From a virus: DNA of 64,000 bases. Positions within the stretch are counted from its first letter, which is position 1. Each line of letters begins with the position of its first letter. The DNA lies in IMG/VR virus record IMGVR_UViG_3300020190_004843, positions 62,001-126,000 of that record. One strand, given 5' to 3'. Positions 26,747 through 35,938 of this stretch are shown here, piece after piece. The position numbers and the translations under genes were made by a program. Under the pieces are notes generated by a model. It saw nothing but the letters and a program-made list of their open reading frames with translations. It was not told where the DNA came from and did not search any database.

Positions 26747-27109
26747 ATGCCTCGTCCACAACGAAAAGAAATAAATTTTACAAAAGAATCACTTCTGTCT
26801 CTAATGCAGGAAATTTACAATGAACTTGTGGAACAAAGAAATACTGCAATAAGAGTTCAAAACAAAATGTTGTCTTTCATGAAAGATCCTGAGGATATGC
26901 AAACAATAGGACCTGTGATAGAAAAACAACAAAAGATTATTAATGATTGTGTTGAAAAAAAGTTAAGCCTTTCGAAACTTCAAGCTTCGATATGGGAGAA
27001 GTCTAACAATCAGCAAGAGAGTTTTTCATTGTCTGACTTGGACGACGATTTAATTCAAAATTTAATTCAAAAAGAAGTGGATAGTGACGAGGGATCGTAC
27101 AAACTGTAA
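26747..27109 (+). CDS. Hypothetical coiled-coil protein (120 aa)
   Basis: A mostly helical soluble protein, MPRPQRKEINFTKESLL, with heptad-like stretches around SLMQEIYNELVEQRNTAIR and VIEKQQKIINDCVEKKL and an acidic C-terminus. No family recognised. It follows a late-type octamer by 4 nt and precedes a large virion-like protein by 5 bp, so a chaperone or minor structural role is possible. Confidence 0.62.
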   Translation: MPRPQRKEINFTKESLLSLMQEIYNELVEQRNTAIRVQNKMLSFMKDPEDMQTIGPVIEKQQKIINDCVEKKLSLSKLQASIWEKSNNQQESFSLSDLDDDLIQNLIQKEVDSDEGSYKL

Positions 27110-27114
27110 CCTAA

Positions 27115-29043
27115 ATGCCCTCTTTAGATTTAAATAATTCCTACCAAAAAGCTCAAGAAAAAATCAAATCTCTGAAAACATTCAGAGAGGTTTCTGACGC
27201 AGCAAAAAATCTTGAAGCTTCAAATCAAAAAATACCGTTTGATCAATTTGATAATAACCTACTATCTCCACTAGAAAAACTCAAAGAACAAAAAAAAAGA
27301 TATCAAAGACAAGGTCAGTCACAACTACAAAATCTTATGAGTCTTGCAAAAGAAAATGCTGGATCAGGGACAGGTTTTTTGGGTGATATAAAAAAGAAAT
27401 TTTTAGAGGCATATACAAGATGTGAACCAAAAATTAAACAAATCATGGATAATGAGATGTTGAAAGCTGTGGGTTGTGCTCAAGAACAAAAATACAATAC
27501 ATCTTCATCCATTTTCATTCCTGTTCAGGTAATTGATATATTTGGAAAATTAAAAACAGATCCTAACTCTAGTATAGGTAAACTTCTTTATGAAAAAAAT
27601 ACTCCCATTTTCGGAGAGTTCCCTTTTTCCATGAATAAAGAACTTTATAACAGAACTCAATCACCGGGTCAGACCTTTTCCTCATTTTTTGGAAATCCTT
27701 ACTTAGGTTCATCACAACAGAAACTTTTTGACATAAGTTATGTTACTCAAAACGCTAGAGGGGTTACTGGTGATTTTTTCAAAGTCAAACTTGAACAAAG
27801 ACAATCCCAAGGTAATGTCGGTGAGTTTCTTTCTGATTACATGTCCACAATTAGGATTATGGACTCTACTAATATCATGTCCGAAATTGTGAACCTTTTG
27901 ACAAACGCTGTGGATATTAAAGCAACAATCGGCTCCGGAGATATAGAATCAAAAACTAAATTTGGATTAATTGTCCAAAGAGTATTAGGTTTATGTTTCG
28001 ATAACAGAAAAGAAATTGATGTAAGTGGTATATCTAAAGTTGCTGAATTGGACGGAGTCGATGATTCATTTTTTGAGATGACTGATGTAGATAGGGCATT
28101 TATTGAAAACAAAATTTCAAATATTCAATTACGGTCTTTAGAATTTGTTGAATGTAATAACTTAAAGGTAGAGGTAGATTACAATAACATTGTTAATCAA
28201 ATGTTGGATGCTATCAACACGGAGAATATTGATGACCCGAAAGTTTTACAAGCCAACATCGAAAAAATTATCAATTCTACGTCCGATGATCCTTCTTGGA
28301 AATTAAAAATTCCGAACGATTTTAATGTAAAGTTGAAAATAGATGAAGACCTTTTATCAAAAATTCCTTTGGCAATCGTTGCAACGGTGTTGTCTCCAAA
28401 GGTACTACTACCAATTTTTATCATGGCAATATCGATTGGTAATGAATATGTGGCAGAATTAAAATCTTTGGAAGAATTTTTAATTAAATTCAAAAAATTC
28501 TTCATTTCTTTCGTATCGAAAGTTGGTTCCCTTTTTGTTGAGGAACTCTTCGAGATTATAAAAAGAGATTTATTAGTCCTCGTTCAATCTGTCTTAAGAG
28601 ATATATCGAAATCTAAAGTTATGAAACAATATCAGATGATTGCTTCTCTTTTGGAAGTTGTTACTGCAATAGCTATTCTCATCGATGATTACAGAAAATG
28701 TAAATCTCTGATTGATAATATTTTAAGTATACTTGGTATTATTCAAAGAGGATTGGGATTAAAAATACCATACCCACTGATGCTTTTATCTCCTCTTCTT
28801 GGTGGAACCACTCCTGAGGGTACAACCATAAATGTAATCGAACAATTACAGAAATTTGGTTTACCAACGGGTCCAAATGCTGATGGGACTCCTAATTTTG
28901 GGTTGATTGCTGAGTTGGCGAGACAGACAGGCCAAGAAATATCCGAAGCGTCCTCAGGATACGTACAAGTTGCAATACCCCCTGATATTATTCTACCATC
29001 AGGAAGACCAGGACAATTAACTATGAGCGGAAAAAAATTTTAA
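27115..29043 (+). CDS. Large virion-associated protein (642 aa), function unknown
   Basis: The protein starts MPSLDLNNSYQKAQEK with a helical N-terminus, has a Ser/Gly/Gln-rich part (FSSFFGNPYLGSSQQKLF), then two hydrophobic stretches around residues 425-445 (LAIVATVLSPKVLLPIFIM) and 515-550 (ASLLEVVTAIAILIDD), and a Gly/Pro-rich tail (SSGYVQVAIPPDIILPSGRP). The hydrophobic parts suggest contact with a membrane or a packed hub core. Position between late-type promoter and the gp5-like protein fits a tail or baseplate component, possibly a tape-measure-like or hub part. No family is recognised. Confidence 0.6.
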   Translation: MPSLDLNNSYQKAQEKIKSLKTFREVSDAAKNLEASNQKIPFDQFDNNLLSPLEKLKEQKKRYQRQGQSQLQNLMSLAKENAGSGTGFLGDIKKKFLEAYTRCEPKIKQIMDNEMLKAVGCAQEQKYNTSSSIFIPVQVIDIFGKLKTDPNSSIGKLLYEKNTPIFGEFPFSMNKELYNRTQSPGQTFSSFFGNPYLGSSQQKLFDISYVTQNARGVTGDFFKVKLEQRQSQGNVGEFLSDYMSTIRIMDSTNIMSEIVNLLTNAVDIKATIGSGDIESKTKFGLIVQRVLGLCFDNRKEIDVSGISKVAELDGVDDSFFEMTDVDRAFIENKISNIQLRSLEFVECNNLKVEVDYNNIVNQMLDAINTENIDDPKVLQANIEKIINSTSDDPSWKLKIPNDFNVKLKIDEDLLSKIPLAIVATVLSPKVLLPIFIMAISIGNEYVAELKSLEEFLIKFKKFFISFVSKVGSLFVEELFEIIKRDLLVLVQSVLRDISKSKVMKQYQMIASLLEVVTAIAILIDDYRKCKSLIDNILSILGIIQRGLGLKIPYPLMLLSPLLGGTTPEGTTINVIEQLQKFGLPTGPNADGTPNFGLIAELARQTGQEISEASSGYVQVAIPPDIILPSGRPGQLTMSGKKF

Positions 29044-29044
29044 T

Positions 29045-29239
29045 ATGAACTTTGAAGAAATTAGAGAAAGCATTAAGGATCTGAAAAATACGCCAAACAA
29101 AAAAATGGTTGATATGATGCAGCATCTTAGTTTAGAACATGAAAATATAAAAAAAGAAATTATAAATTTGACACACTATTTCGATAAGGTTGAGGAAACA
29201 TATAATTTAATTTTGGAGGAATATGAAAAAAGAACGTGA
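29045..29239 (+). CDS. Small coiled-coil protein (64 aa)
   Basis: MNFEEIRESIKDLKNTPN followed by a continuous helix (MMQHLSLEHENIKKEIINL). Highly charged. It starts 1 bp after the large virion protein and its TGA overlaps the next start (GTGATG). It could be a chaperone or a joining protein for the flanking tail proteins; function is not established. Confidence 0.6.
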   Translation: MNFEEIRESIKDLKNTPNKKMVDMMQHLSLEHENIKKEIINLTHYFDKVEETYNLILEEYEKRT

Positions 29240-30711
29240 TGATTGACCCTAATTTGATATATTCAAAAATACTATTTCAAGCAAACGTCTTTGATGATCA
29301 AGACCCACTCATGCTTGGAAGGATCAGAGCATCAGCTCAAACAGATAATGTTCAAGCGATTTACAATGCAATTCCTGACTGGAATGAAATTAATGATCCT
29401 TGGACCACAAAAGACCCATTTGTATTTTTACCTCTTTTACCATTCTTTATAAGCCAAACTCCGAAACCAACCGAGATGGTTCAGATTATTTATCAGAATC
29501 CTCGTATTCAATACTCAAATCAATTTTACATTCAAGGTCCATACTCCTCACCCTTGCTTACATCAAGGCAGGATAACCAAGGGTCAAACAGTATGCTTGG
29601 TACAGGTCTTCAATATGAACAATATCCATCTATAAAGGACAAATTCACAGGGACTTACAAAGATGACAAAAGTAAGGGTGTTTTTCCAGAACCTGGCGAC
29701 AACGCTATTCTCGGTAGAGGAACTGCTGACATGGTGTTGAAAAGTAATGAAGTACTCCTAAGAGCGGGAAAGACATTTAGCACAAACCCAAGGGAATTTC
29801 CTGTGGCATACAATAGACGAGCCTTTATACAATTATCACAATTCAACCAAACAAAAAGACAAAACGGATTCAAAAAATATAAAACACTTCTTGAAGTCAT
29901 TCTACCTGTTAAATACTTGATAGAATATACGTTATACAATCCTGAAAACAAACAAAACGTTTTTAATGGGGAAATCAATATCTTCAAATTTCAAGGCGAT
30001 GTTCTAACAAATGATGAATTCAGTTTATCGAAAGATTATAATAATACTGTTTTGTCGGAAGTCATCAGAATCGAGAGCTTATCCATGTCGGATGTAATAC
30101 TTAAAATTAACACAACACTTCAGGCATATAATAATAACAAGGATACACCTTTTTTCTTCAGACCTAGTATTACAATATCAAAATATCTATCATCCACTGC
30201 TCCAACAACAGATGACACCTTGACCAACGTATCATTCTTGTATACACAAGTTTTACCGAACCCTACCGCTAGTGTTACTGGTTCAGGTTTAGTATTTTTT
30301 AAAAACGCTTATGGTCAACAATTCTCCCCCAAAAGGGTAGTAGAACCATTAATTGAATATACGTCAGATCCTCAGTCGATTTCCACTTTGGGCGGTGATA
30401 TTTTGTATTTTTTGTCACACAAATCACAAATACCAGGAAAACCAATTATCAATCTTGATGGAACTTTATATGGTATTGATCAAAACAAATTTGTGGACGA
30501 GATAATAAATAGCACATCAAGTAGTGTTAGAGGTGAAGAGTTACTCAAGCTCCTAAGTTTGATTGTAAAATTTTTGGTTGGTCATTCACACCCTTATCAT
30601 CAACTCCCCCCAACCACTATTGCCACAAATGGGACTTCAGTTCAAGATATCCTTCAAGAAATACAACAAGGGTCTCAAAAAATTCTCAACAGTAATATTA
30701 GAATCAATTGA
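29239..30711 (+). CDS. Baseplate hub/spike-like protein (gp5/VgrG-type OB fold)
   Basis: Start at the ATG at 29239, overlapping the preceding TGA. Residues 1-60 have an OB-fold-like opening (QDPLMLGRIRASAQT), as in gp5 and VgrG. Residues about 145-185 read EPGDNAILGRGTADMVLKSNEVLLRAGK, resembling the strand repeats at the start of the spike (D-I-x-L-K-x-x-x-V-x-I-R-A-G-K). The C-terminus holds VGHSHPYHQLPPTT, a His-rich element typical of spike or hub proteins that bind metal at the tip. The middle is unassigned. Taken together this suggests a baseplate central component, with moderate certainty. Confidence 0.5.
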   Translation: MIDPNLIYSKILFQANVFDDQDPLMLGRIRASAQTDNVQAIYNAIPDWNEINDPWTTKDPFVFLPLLPFFISQTPKPTEMVQIIYQNPRIQYSNQFYIQGPYSSPLLTSRQDNQGSNSMLGTGLQYEQYPSIKDKFTGTYKDDKSKGVFPEPGDNAILGRGTADMVLKSNEVLLRAGKTFSTNPREFPVAYNRRAFIQLSQFNQTKRQNGFKKYKTLLEVILPVKYLIEYTLYNPENKQNVFNGEINIFKFQGDVLTNDEFSLSKDYNNTVLSEVIRIESLSMSDVILKINTTLQAYNNNKDTPFFFRPSITISKYLSSTAPTTDDTLTNVSFLYTQVLPNPTASVTGSGLVFFKNAYGQQFSPKRVVEPLIEYTSDPQSISTLGGDILYFLSHKSQIPGKPIINLDGTLYGIDQNKFVDEIINSTSSSVRGEELLKLLSLIVKFLVGHSHPYHQLPPTTIATNGTSVQDILQEIQQGSQKILNSNIRIN

Positions 30712-30730
30712 TATTTATTGATAAAGGTTG

Positions 30731-32257
30731 ATGTCAATTTTCAGATCATATTTTAGCAAGAACAATACAATTGTCCAAAATAATCTTGTGAATACAGGAA
30801 GGAATCCTGTCATGCAATTAAATTTTGGAACAAGTCAACAAATTTTACCTCCTGCTGGTTTTTCAAGATTTATATTTGATTTAGATATAACTTCTTTGAC
30901 TGAGAAAGTTCAGTCGGGGGAGATATCTACAGGATGTACTAGCGGATACACAGGAATCACTCATACCTTGACAATGACAAACACATCTTCATTTGATGAG
31001 GAATTACTCAATGGTTTCATGTCAGATGGTGCACGAAGAGCTACATCATTCGATTTGATTCTTTTCAAAATTCCCAAATATTCAGGAAGCACAGGATCCC
31101 CACAAAATTGGGACGAGGGTGTAGGCTATGATTTTTATCCTTTCGCAATGACACGAAACTCTGCAACAGGACAACTTTCACCGAACGTAGTTTTTACAGA
31201 CAAAGCATTTTCAGAAAGACCTTCAAATTGGAGTGCGAGAACCACAATTGAAAATTGGTCATATCCTGGAATATATGACAATAGTAACTCACAAATAGGA
31301 TCACTATCGGGTCTAAATTATTCAGCTCTTACAATTATTGATATACAGCATTTCGAGTTCGGAGATGAAGATATCAATTTTGACATGACCAATGAGATTA
31401 ATTCTATTTTGAGTGGAGGAACAACTGGATCTACAGGTTGGGGTATTGCTTACGTGCCTCAAATTGAAAATATTACTGGCCTGACTGAAAACTATAGTGT
31501 TGGGTTTTTTTCTAGACATACACAAACTTTCTACCAACCATATCTGTTGACAAACTATGATGATTTGATTGACGATGATAGAAATACATTTACTAAAGGT
31601 AGGATCAACAAACTCTATCTTTACGTATATCAAAATGGTGACTTTGTTAATTTAGATGAACCTCCAACGGTTGATATTTTGGACGCAAATGGTGTGGTGG
31701 TACCTGATCTAAACGATCTTACCACTTGTTTGGTAACAAAAGGAGTATATGAAGTATCAGTACCAAACTCTTTGGGATCATACTCAACACCTTGTATATT
31801 CTACGACAATTGGTCAGAGATAATTCTCGACGGTGAAAACTTACCCGCAGTCAAAAATCAATTCGTTTTACAACCAATCCAAGCAAATATAATAATTGGA
31901 TCTCAATCACAGGATCCATCTCAGTTTGGTTTCAGTTTTTACGGTATCAATCAAAATGAAAAGATCCTAAACACAGACATTAGAAAAGTTGGTGTGGTGG
32001 TAAAAAAAGCATATACTTCCAACACTGTACTACAAAACGTTGAAGCTTACTATCGTATCTATGTCATGGAAGGTCAAACGGAAGTGCAAGTACAAAACTG
32101 GACTAAGATTAACAGAACCCCTAATGAATTTTATTTCATATTTGATATGAGAGATAAAATACCAAATGAATATTTTGTTGACATAAGAGTGAATACTAAC
32201 GGAGAGAAAGATACTTATAAGAAACAATTACAATTTCAAATCGTAAATAAAAAATAA
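30731..32257 (+). CDS. Probable baseplate/tail structural protein (508 aa)
   Basis: Start at ATG 30731, 5 nt after AAAGG and preceded by a TATTTATT variant of the late octamer. The protein is strand-rich with many Thr/Ser/Asn/Gly and aromatic residues and repeated domains of the type TIIDIQHFEFGDEDINFDM and VVKKAYTSNTVLQNVEAYY; the C-terminus ends IRVNTNGEKDTYKKQLQF, which looks like an Ig- or FN3-like strand. No signal peptide or membrane segment. It lies between the hub-like protein and the C-rich protein. Assignment rests on composition and position. Confidence 0.5.
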   Translation: MSIFRSYFSKNNTIVQNNLVNTGRNPVMQLNFGTSQQILPPAGFSRFIFDLDITSLTEKVQSGEISTGCTSGYTGITHTLTMTNTSSFDEELLNGFMSDGARRATSFDLILFKIPKYSGSTGSPQNWDEGVGYDFYPFAMTRNSATGQLSPNVVFTDKAFSERPSNWSARTTIENWSYPGIYDNSNSQIGSLSGLNYSALTIIDIQHFEFGDEDINFDMTNEINSILSGGTTGSTGWGIAYVPQIENITGLTENYSVGFFSRHTQTFYQPYLLTNYDDLIDDDRNTFTKGRINKLYLYVYQNGDFVNLDEPPTVDILDANGVVVPDLNDLTTCLVTKGVYEVSVPNSLGSYSTPCIFYDNWSEIILDGENLPAVKNQFVLQPIQANIIIGSQSQDPSQFGFSFYGINQNEKILNTDIRKVGVVVKKAYTSNTVLQNVEAYYRIYVMEGQTEVQVQNWTKINRTPNEFYFIFDMRDKIPNEYFVDIRVNTNGEKDTYKKQLQFQIVNKK

Positions 32258-32724
32258 TGGCACAGAAAATAGTAAAAATATCAGAGTCACAACTAAGTGA
32301 TATAGTAAAAAAAGTCCTCCAAGAGAATAGAATGGAAAATTACATGACTTTTTCTAATTTGGAGCAAATTAAAAGACAAGCAGATATAATATTGAGTATG
32401 GATCCTGACATGATTGATTCCATAATTCAAAAAGGTCATGATTGGGCTGATGACCATATTAGTGAAGCTAAAACAAATATGGATCAAGTTTTTGATTTTT
32501 TTATGAATCATATGAGAGTCGAGGATACGTACATCGAATACGAGGATCTTCAGGAGGGAAGGAAAAAAACAGGTACAAAACTTTGTGCCAGAGGTAAAGC
32601 GGCGGCAAAAGCAAAATTCAAAGTTTACCCTTCTGCTTACGCTAATGGGTATGCAGTGTCTGTTTGTAAAGGAAGAATAGCAGGTTTGGATGGTAATAAG
32701 CGTTGCTCAGGAGTCTATTGTTAA
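32257..32724 (+). CDS. Lys/Cys-rich phage protein with N-terminal amphipathic helix
   Basis: A 155-residue protein in two parts. The N-terminus (MAQKIVKISESQLSDIVKK) is an amphipathic helix ending VLQE, similar to termini of several head proteins in this window. The C-terminal 55 residues (TKLCARGKAAAKAKFKVYP...SVCKGRIAGLDG) form a basic, Cys-bearing domain that recurs in large T4-like phages and may bind DNA. The start overlaps the previous stop by one base. A minor virion or DNA-binding protein is possible. Confidence 0.6.
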   Translation: MAQKIVKISESQLSDIVKKVLQENRMENYMTFSNLEQIKRQADIILSMDPDMIDSIIQKGHDWADDHISEAKTNMDQVFDFFMNHMRVEDTYIEYEDLQEGRKKTGTKLCARGKAAAKAKFKVYPSAYANGYAVSVCKGRIAGLDGNKRCSGVYC

Positions 32725-32739
32725 TGATTGAATCTTTCT

Positions 32740-32747
32740 TATATTTG
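32740..32747 (+). promoter_or_regulatory. Bacteroidota -7 box TATATTTG
   Basis: Exact match to TAnnTTTG, the -7 element of the Bacteroidota primary sigma factor, 4 nt before the ATG at 32752. The distance implies a leaderless or nearly leaderless mRNA. No good -33 TTTG at the usual spacing was seen. Confidence 0.5.
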
Positions 32748-32751
32748 AATA

Positions 32752-33165
32752 ATGGAGAAAAATAAAGTTGTAGGTTTTTTACCGAGACTTTTGTATCGGA
32801 TATTTTTAACTCTGAAGGATAAATTTGATCCCAAGCCACTGATTACTAGTGAGGAAGAATTCGCGTGCGAAATAAGTTTCAAGCTGATTACACATCCAAG
32901 TTCAAAATTAAGTTTTTCTCCAATCTCTTCCAAAAGGATCATCAAAAACGAATCTTTGAGGATGTACATATTGATAGAGAACCATACGATACATATTATC
33001 AATCACACGTATAGTTATACTGTTTATGTACAAAGCACAGAAAACTTTCAAAAACTGAAATATTTGTTCGATGAAAATTTAGAAAAAACAAGAAACGAAC
33101 TTGAAAATGAAATTAGGCAGAACATCCAATATTCTCTAAAAACTATACTATCGAGGTTGGATTGA
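32752..33165 (+). CDS. Hypothetical protein (137 aa)
   Basis: MEKNKVVGFLPRLLYRIFL is a mildly hydrophobic start, followed by a strand-rich part (EEFACEISFKLITHP, RMYILIENHTIHIIN) and a C-terminal helix (DENLEKTRNELENEIRQ). It has a host-type promoter box directly upstream and is convergent with the minus-strand gene at 33148, overlapping it by 18 bp. Possibly an early protein; family not recognised. Confidence 0.55.
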   Translation: MEKNKVVGFLPRLLYRIFLTLKDKFDPKPLITSEEEFACEISFKLITHPSSKLSFSPISSKRIIKNESLRMYILIENHTIHIINHTYSYTVYVQSTENFQKLKYLFDENLEKTRNELENEIRQNIQYSLKTILSRLD

Positions 33166-33855
33166 TTCTCTCAAAACTTTTTTGATTATTTGTTCTAAAC
33201 TCTCTTTCCTCGGTTTATACGAGGTCATTACAGGCTTCTGACCCCTACCTGTTTGAGTATCCTTCTTCTCCGCTCTTCTTTTTTGAGAACATGCAGATTT
33301 TTTCTGTGAGTCAGACATTCTTCTTGCAACCCCCATGGCTCTACATTTTGGATAAGATTTGTCGTCAGCTTGAGGTCTACCACAGGGTGGATGTTTACCA
33401 TTTTTATCTCTACGGCAAATATTAACCCAAGGACCTTGTGGTTGTTTACTACCCTTTGATTTTTTTTTAGTTCCAAACCAAACGGCTAAATCTTCTTTGA
33501 GGATTTTTTCAATATCTTTTTCTTCTTTCATGTCAAACTTTTTTTTGTACTTTTTAACGGTTTCAGGATTATAACCATGAATATTATCACCTTTATCACT
33601 TTTACTATTAGAAACTTTTTTCAACATATTTTTAACCTTCTTATAAAACTTTTCGTCTGTATCTATTTGTTTTTGATTTTGACTCATATCCCCATCGTAC
33701 GAATCGTGAGAATTTTTGGGGCTAACGTATTTGGAAACCGCGTTAGTAAATGGTTGAAGACTACTTTTCTTCCAATCTTCAGGACCCATAATTATTGGTA
33801 TCTCATATCTACCAGATCCCTTCGTCCTTGTTGTCTCATTTAGTTTTATAATCAT
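33148..33855 (-). CDS. Basic Cys-containing phage protein (235 aa)
   Basis: The N-terminal half is charged and flexible (MIIKLNETTRTKGSGRYEIP). Residues about 118-205 form a Cys- and Lys-rich module with GPWVNICRRDKNGKHPPCGRP and SYPKCRAMGVARRMSD; this W-V-x-I/C-C...PCGR...YP-x-C-R pattern recalls a domain widespread in large phages (DUF5872-like, from memory). The C-terminus ESLEQIIKKVLRE followed by S has the amphipathic helix and L-x-E/S site seen in other virion proteins here. A TATTTATA octamer precedes it by 10 nt, so it is probably late. A DNA-binding internal head protein is a guess. Confidence 0.6.
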   Translation of the reverse strand: MIIKLNETTRTKGSGRYEIPIIMGPEDWKKSSLQPFTNAVSKYVSPKNSHDSYDGDMSQNQKQIDTDEKFYKKVKNMLKKVSNSKSDKGDNIHGYNPETVKKYKKKFDMKEEKDIEKILKEDLAVWFGTKKKSKGSKQPQGPWVNICRRDKNGKHPPCGRPQADDKSYPKCRAMGVARRMSDSQKKSACSQKRRAEKKDTQTGRGQKPVMTSYKPRKESLEQIIKKVLRESIQPR

Positions 33856-33865
33856 ACTCTTATAT

Positions 33866-33873
33866 TATAAATA
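33866..33873 (-). promoter_or_regulatory. Late-promoter-like TATTTATA
   Basis: Read on the minus strand, the octamer ends 10 nt before the ATG at 33855. Confidence 0.6.
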
Positions 33874-33889
33874 TTGAAATAAGAAGATT

Positions 33890-34099
33890 ATGACAGGAAC
33901 AACAGAATCATATTTTTTATTTGAGACCATTCAATACAAGGATAATAAGTCTTTGGGTATTTTTCTTGACAATCTAAAAAAAGAACAAGCACTTATGATT
34001 GTGTCAGAAGCCCTGAGACACGGGTTTAGAAACGGTCTATTCGATTTGAATGAAAGTGAATCGATATCAAGATCATTGAGGATACTCGAACAAAATTAG
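33890..34099 (+). CDS. Small hypothetical protein (69 aa)
   Basis: A soluble helical protein, MTGTTESYFLFETIQYKDN, ending in SISRSLRILEQN. It diverges from the minus-strand gene, sharing a 34-bp gap. No motif is recognised; codon use and the clean start after AAGAAG support it being real. Confidence 0.5.
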   Translation: MTGTTESYFLFETIQYKDNKSLGIFLDNLKKEQALMIVSEALRHGFRNGLFDLNESESISRSLRILEQN

Positions 34100-34398
34100 A
34101 AAGGGCTATTTTCATAAATTCTGATACTTGTAGACAAACTGGTCTTGGAAACCAAAGTTGTGGGGTGTATCCGTTCGACTCCGACCACAGTTAATTGCAA
34201 TTACATCCCTTTAGGACTATTATCTTTATCCTCTCAAGGTATATCACAAATTTATTATTAGTGTCTTAAAAAGGTTTAAAACCATATCTAACTGTTTCTT
34301 ATGACAATACCTGTATGATGAAACTGAAATACTCTTATATTTTTAGAGATTTTTTTTATTTTTGAGCAAATTTATTTAATATTGCACAAAATAATCTT
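34100..34398. other. Noncoding stretch with hairpins, no gene identified
   Basis: This 299-bp stretch holds no convincing ORF. At 34156-34195 there is a hairpin-forming segment (TGTGG pairs with CCACA) around a GTTCGACTCC loop that looks like a tRNA T-arm, and an anticodon-like arm TGGTCTTGGAAACCA lies just before it, but no acceptor stem can be built. TAATTGCAATTA at 34192-34203 is a palindrome. An untested small RNA or a decayed tRNA are possible. Confidence 0.35.
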
Positions 34399-34815
34399 AT
34401 GAAAAAAATTATATTACTTTTATTTGTATGCCCTTTATTTTTCATAAATGTTGCTGCACAAATAAAAAAAGAAAATGCTCCAGTTCTAAAATACGTTGAT
34501 TCAATTATCGGAAAGCACGTGACCTTTGTTTCTTGGTACAACAAAAAGGACACGATTAAGGTAACACAATTAAGAATTTTTGATTTTGAAAAAAAGATAT
34601 ATTTAGATTACTATGAAGATGATATCAAAAAATTGTATCCAATCTTATTCAGGGGTTTTACAATTAAGGTAGATACTCCACTTAGTAGTGCCGACTGGAG
34701 CTACATTATAAATCTTGATTTCATCCACGCCATCTATTTTTTGAATAGGACCTATCTTATGAACTCCTTTCCCCATTTCGGAAGTAAGGATACCCCATGG
34801 GAAATATTCACCTAA
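34399..34815 (+). CDS. Secreted small protein, 3' part antisense to a virion gene
   Basis: The 138-residue product opens with a clear signal peptide (MKKIILLLFVCPLFFINVAAQ, cleavage after AAQ or nearby). The mature part reads KYVDSIIGKHVTFVSWYNKKD. The last 171 bp (34645-34815) run antisense through the end of the minus-strand OmpA-like gene, so the C-terminal 56 residues may be read-through from a gene truncated there. It may be an exported remnant of a host-derived gene. A weak TAATATTG box lies at 34377-34384. Function unknown; it may not be complete. Confidence 0.4.
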   Translation: MKKIILLLFVCPLFFINVAAQIKKENAPVLKYVDSIIGKHVTFVSWYNKKDTIKVTQLRIFDFEKKIYLDYYEDDIKKLYPILFRGFTIKVDTPLSSADWSYIINLDFIHAIYFLNRTYLMNSFPHFGSKDTPWEIFT

Positions 34816-35871
34816 GTCTGACAATAATCTTTTCTTTTTACCCGACCTGTCAAATCTATTGAAAGCATCCATATATTGACTATTAGACAAAGAAGAGTTG
34901 GGTCCAAAAGTATTTCGGAAACTTTCAGATAGTCCCCATTTCTTCATTTCATCTAATGAATCAATTATTCTCGAATCATTTGAATTCAAACCTGTAATTT
35001 TATTATCACCCATTTGAGCAGGTAAATCAGCGTTACCAAATTTCGATCTCAAAGAGGTGCCCAAGAAAATCCTATAAGGATCAGTATTGAGACCTCTAAA
35101 TAATGTATCACCATAAATCTTACCATTGTATTCAAAATAAATGATATCAGGCATATTAATAGTTTCAATTGTAATATAAACAAGACCCTCTCCTCTATTC
35201 AACTTCCAAGGAACTATTTGAGTAAAATCTAAATCAGCCATCAAATACCCACCTTCATTTTTTAGCGGTTCCGTATTACACAAAAATTTTGTTTTCACTA
35301 CTTCTGTAGTTTTAGAACCTGAACCCGTGATATCAAAATTTACAAACTGCTCTTCTCTGTATTTTCTCTTTTTATCGGGGTTGTTTTGGTCACCTCTTTT
35401 ATATGGTGTTTCCCCTATTTTTACATGATCAACATCGGGAGGTATAGAAATAACAAGTGTGCCTTTTTTTACAAAATAAGGGAATATTTCTTCAAAATAT
35501 TTTTTTATGCTTCTGGCTCTTTCTAATGCCAAACTCCCTTTTTTTTCGAATCCTTTCGGATTTGTAACTTGGGACTCTCCCGCAGATACATTCACAATGA
35601 ATTTATTAGCATCAGTTTTATCAATAAAATCTTCGATTTGAGGTTTTAATCTTTGAATCTCTGATTTTACAGAGGGTGAGTCATAAACCCCATACTCGAA
35701 TTTGTCTCCGAGCTTCTGTGTTGGAAAATATTTTTCTTCCGTTTTTTTGTCGATACCAATTACAACCTCTGTCTGTTCTCTCAGAATATAATGATTTTTT
35801 GTTGCGATTTTATGTAAATTTAAAATCCTTAGAACTTCATTCGAATCAATATTCAAATTTTGTTTTATCAT
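34645..35871 (-). CDS. Virion-associated protein with OmpA-like segment (408 aa)
   Basis: The N-terminus (MIKQNLNIDSNEVLRILNLHK) is an amphipathic helix, as in several head proteins. Residues about 85-185 resemble an OmpA-type fold: IVNVSAGESQVTNPKG, then LALERARSIKKYFEE and VISIPPDV, the order strand-helix-strand that binds peptidoglycan in OmpA proteins. The C-terminal half is unassigned. No signal peptide. A late-type octamer precedes the ATG by 3 nt. It is the last gene of the head operon downstream of the capsid gene, beyond a terminator. It could be a minor capsid or cell-wall-contacting protein. Confidence 0.5.
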   Translation of the reverse strand: MIKQNLNIDSNEVLRILNLHKIATKNHYILREQTEVVIGIDKKTEEKYFPTQKLGDKFEYGVYDSPSVKSEIQRLKPQIEDFIDKTDANKFIVNVSAGESQVTNPKGFEKKGSLALERARSIKKYFEEIFPYFVKKGTLVISIPPDVDHVKIGETPYKRGDQNNPDKKRKYREEQFVNFDITGSGSKTTEVVKTKFLCNTEPLKNEGGYLMADLDFTQIVPWKLNRGEGLVYITIETINMPDIIYFEYNGKIYGDTLFRGLNTDPYRIFLGTSLRSKFGNADLPAQMGDNKITGLNSNDSRIIDSLDEMKKWGLSESFRNTFGPNSSLSNSQYMDAFNRFDRSGKKKRLLSDLGEYFPWGILTSEMGKGVHKIGPIQKIDGVDEIKIYNVAPVGTTKWSIYLNCKTPE

Positions 35872-35874
35872 GTT

Positions 35875-35882
35875 TATAAATA
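35875..35882 (-). promoter_or_regulatory. Late-promoter-like TATTTATA
   Basis: Minus-strand octamer ending 3 nt before the ATG at 35871, between the capsid terminator and this gene. It is the shortest spacing seen. Confidence 0.6.
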
Positions 35883-35890
35883 TAAAAATA

Positions 35891-35918
35891 AAAAAAAAAG
35901 GGTCCCGAAGGACCCTTT
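35891..35918 (-). terminator. Rho-independent terminator after the major capsid gene
   Basis: GGGTCC at 35900-35905 pairs with GGACCC at 35910-35915 around a CGAA loop. On the minus strand it is followed by a run of ten T. It lies about 20 nt after the capsid stop. Confidence 0.92.
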
Positions 35919-35938
35919 AATATTTTGGTTAGACCATA

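Noticed and set aside
34131-34196. tRNA-like element with TGG anticodon arm and GTTCGACTCC loop
   Set aside because: No acceptor stem can pair with the 3' strand, and the T-stem has at least two mismatches. At best it is a decayed tRNA or an unrelated hairpin.
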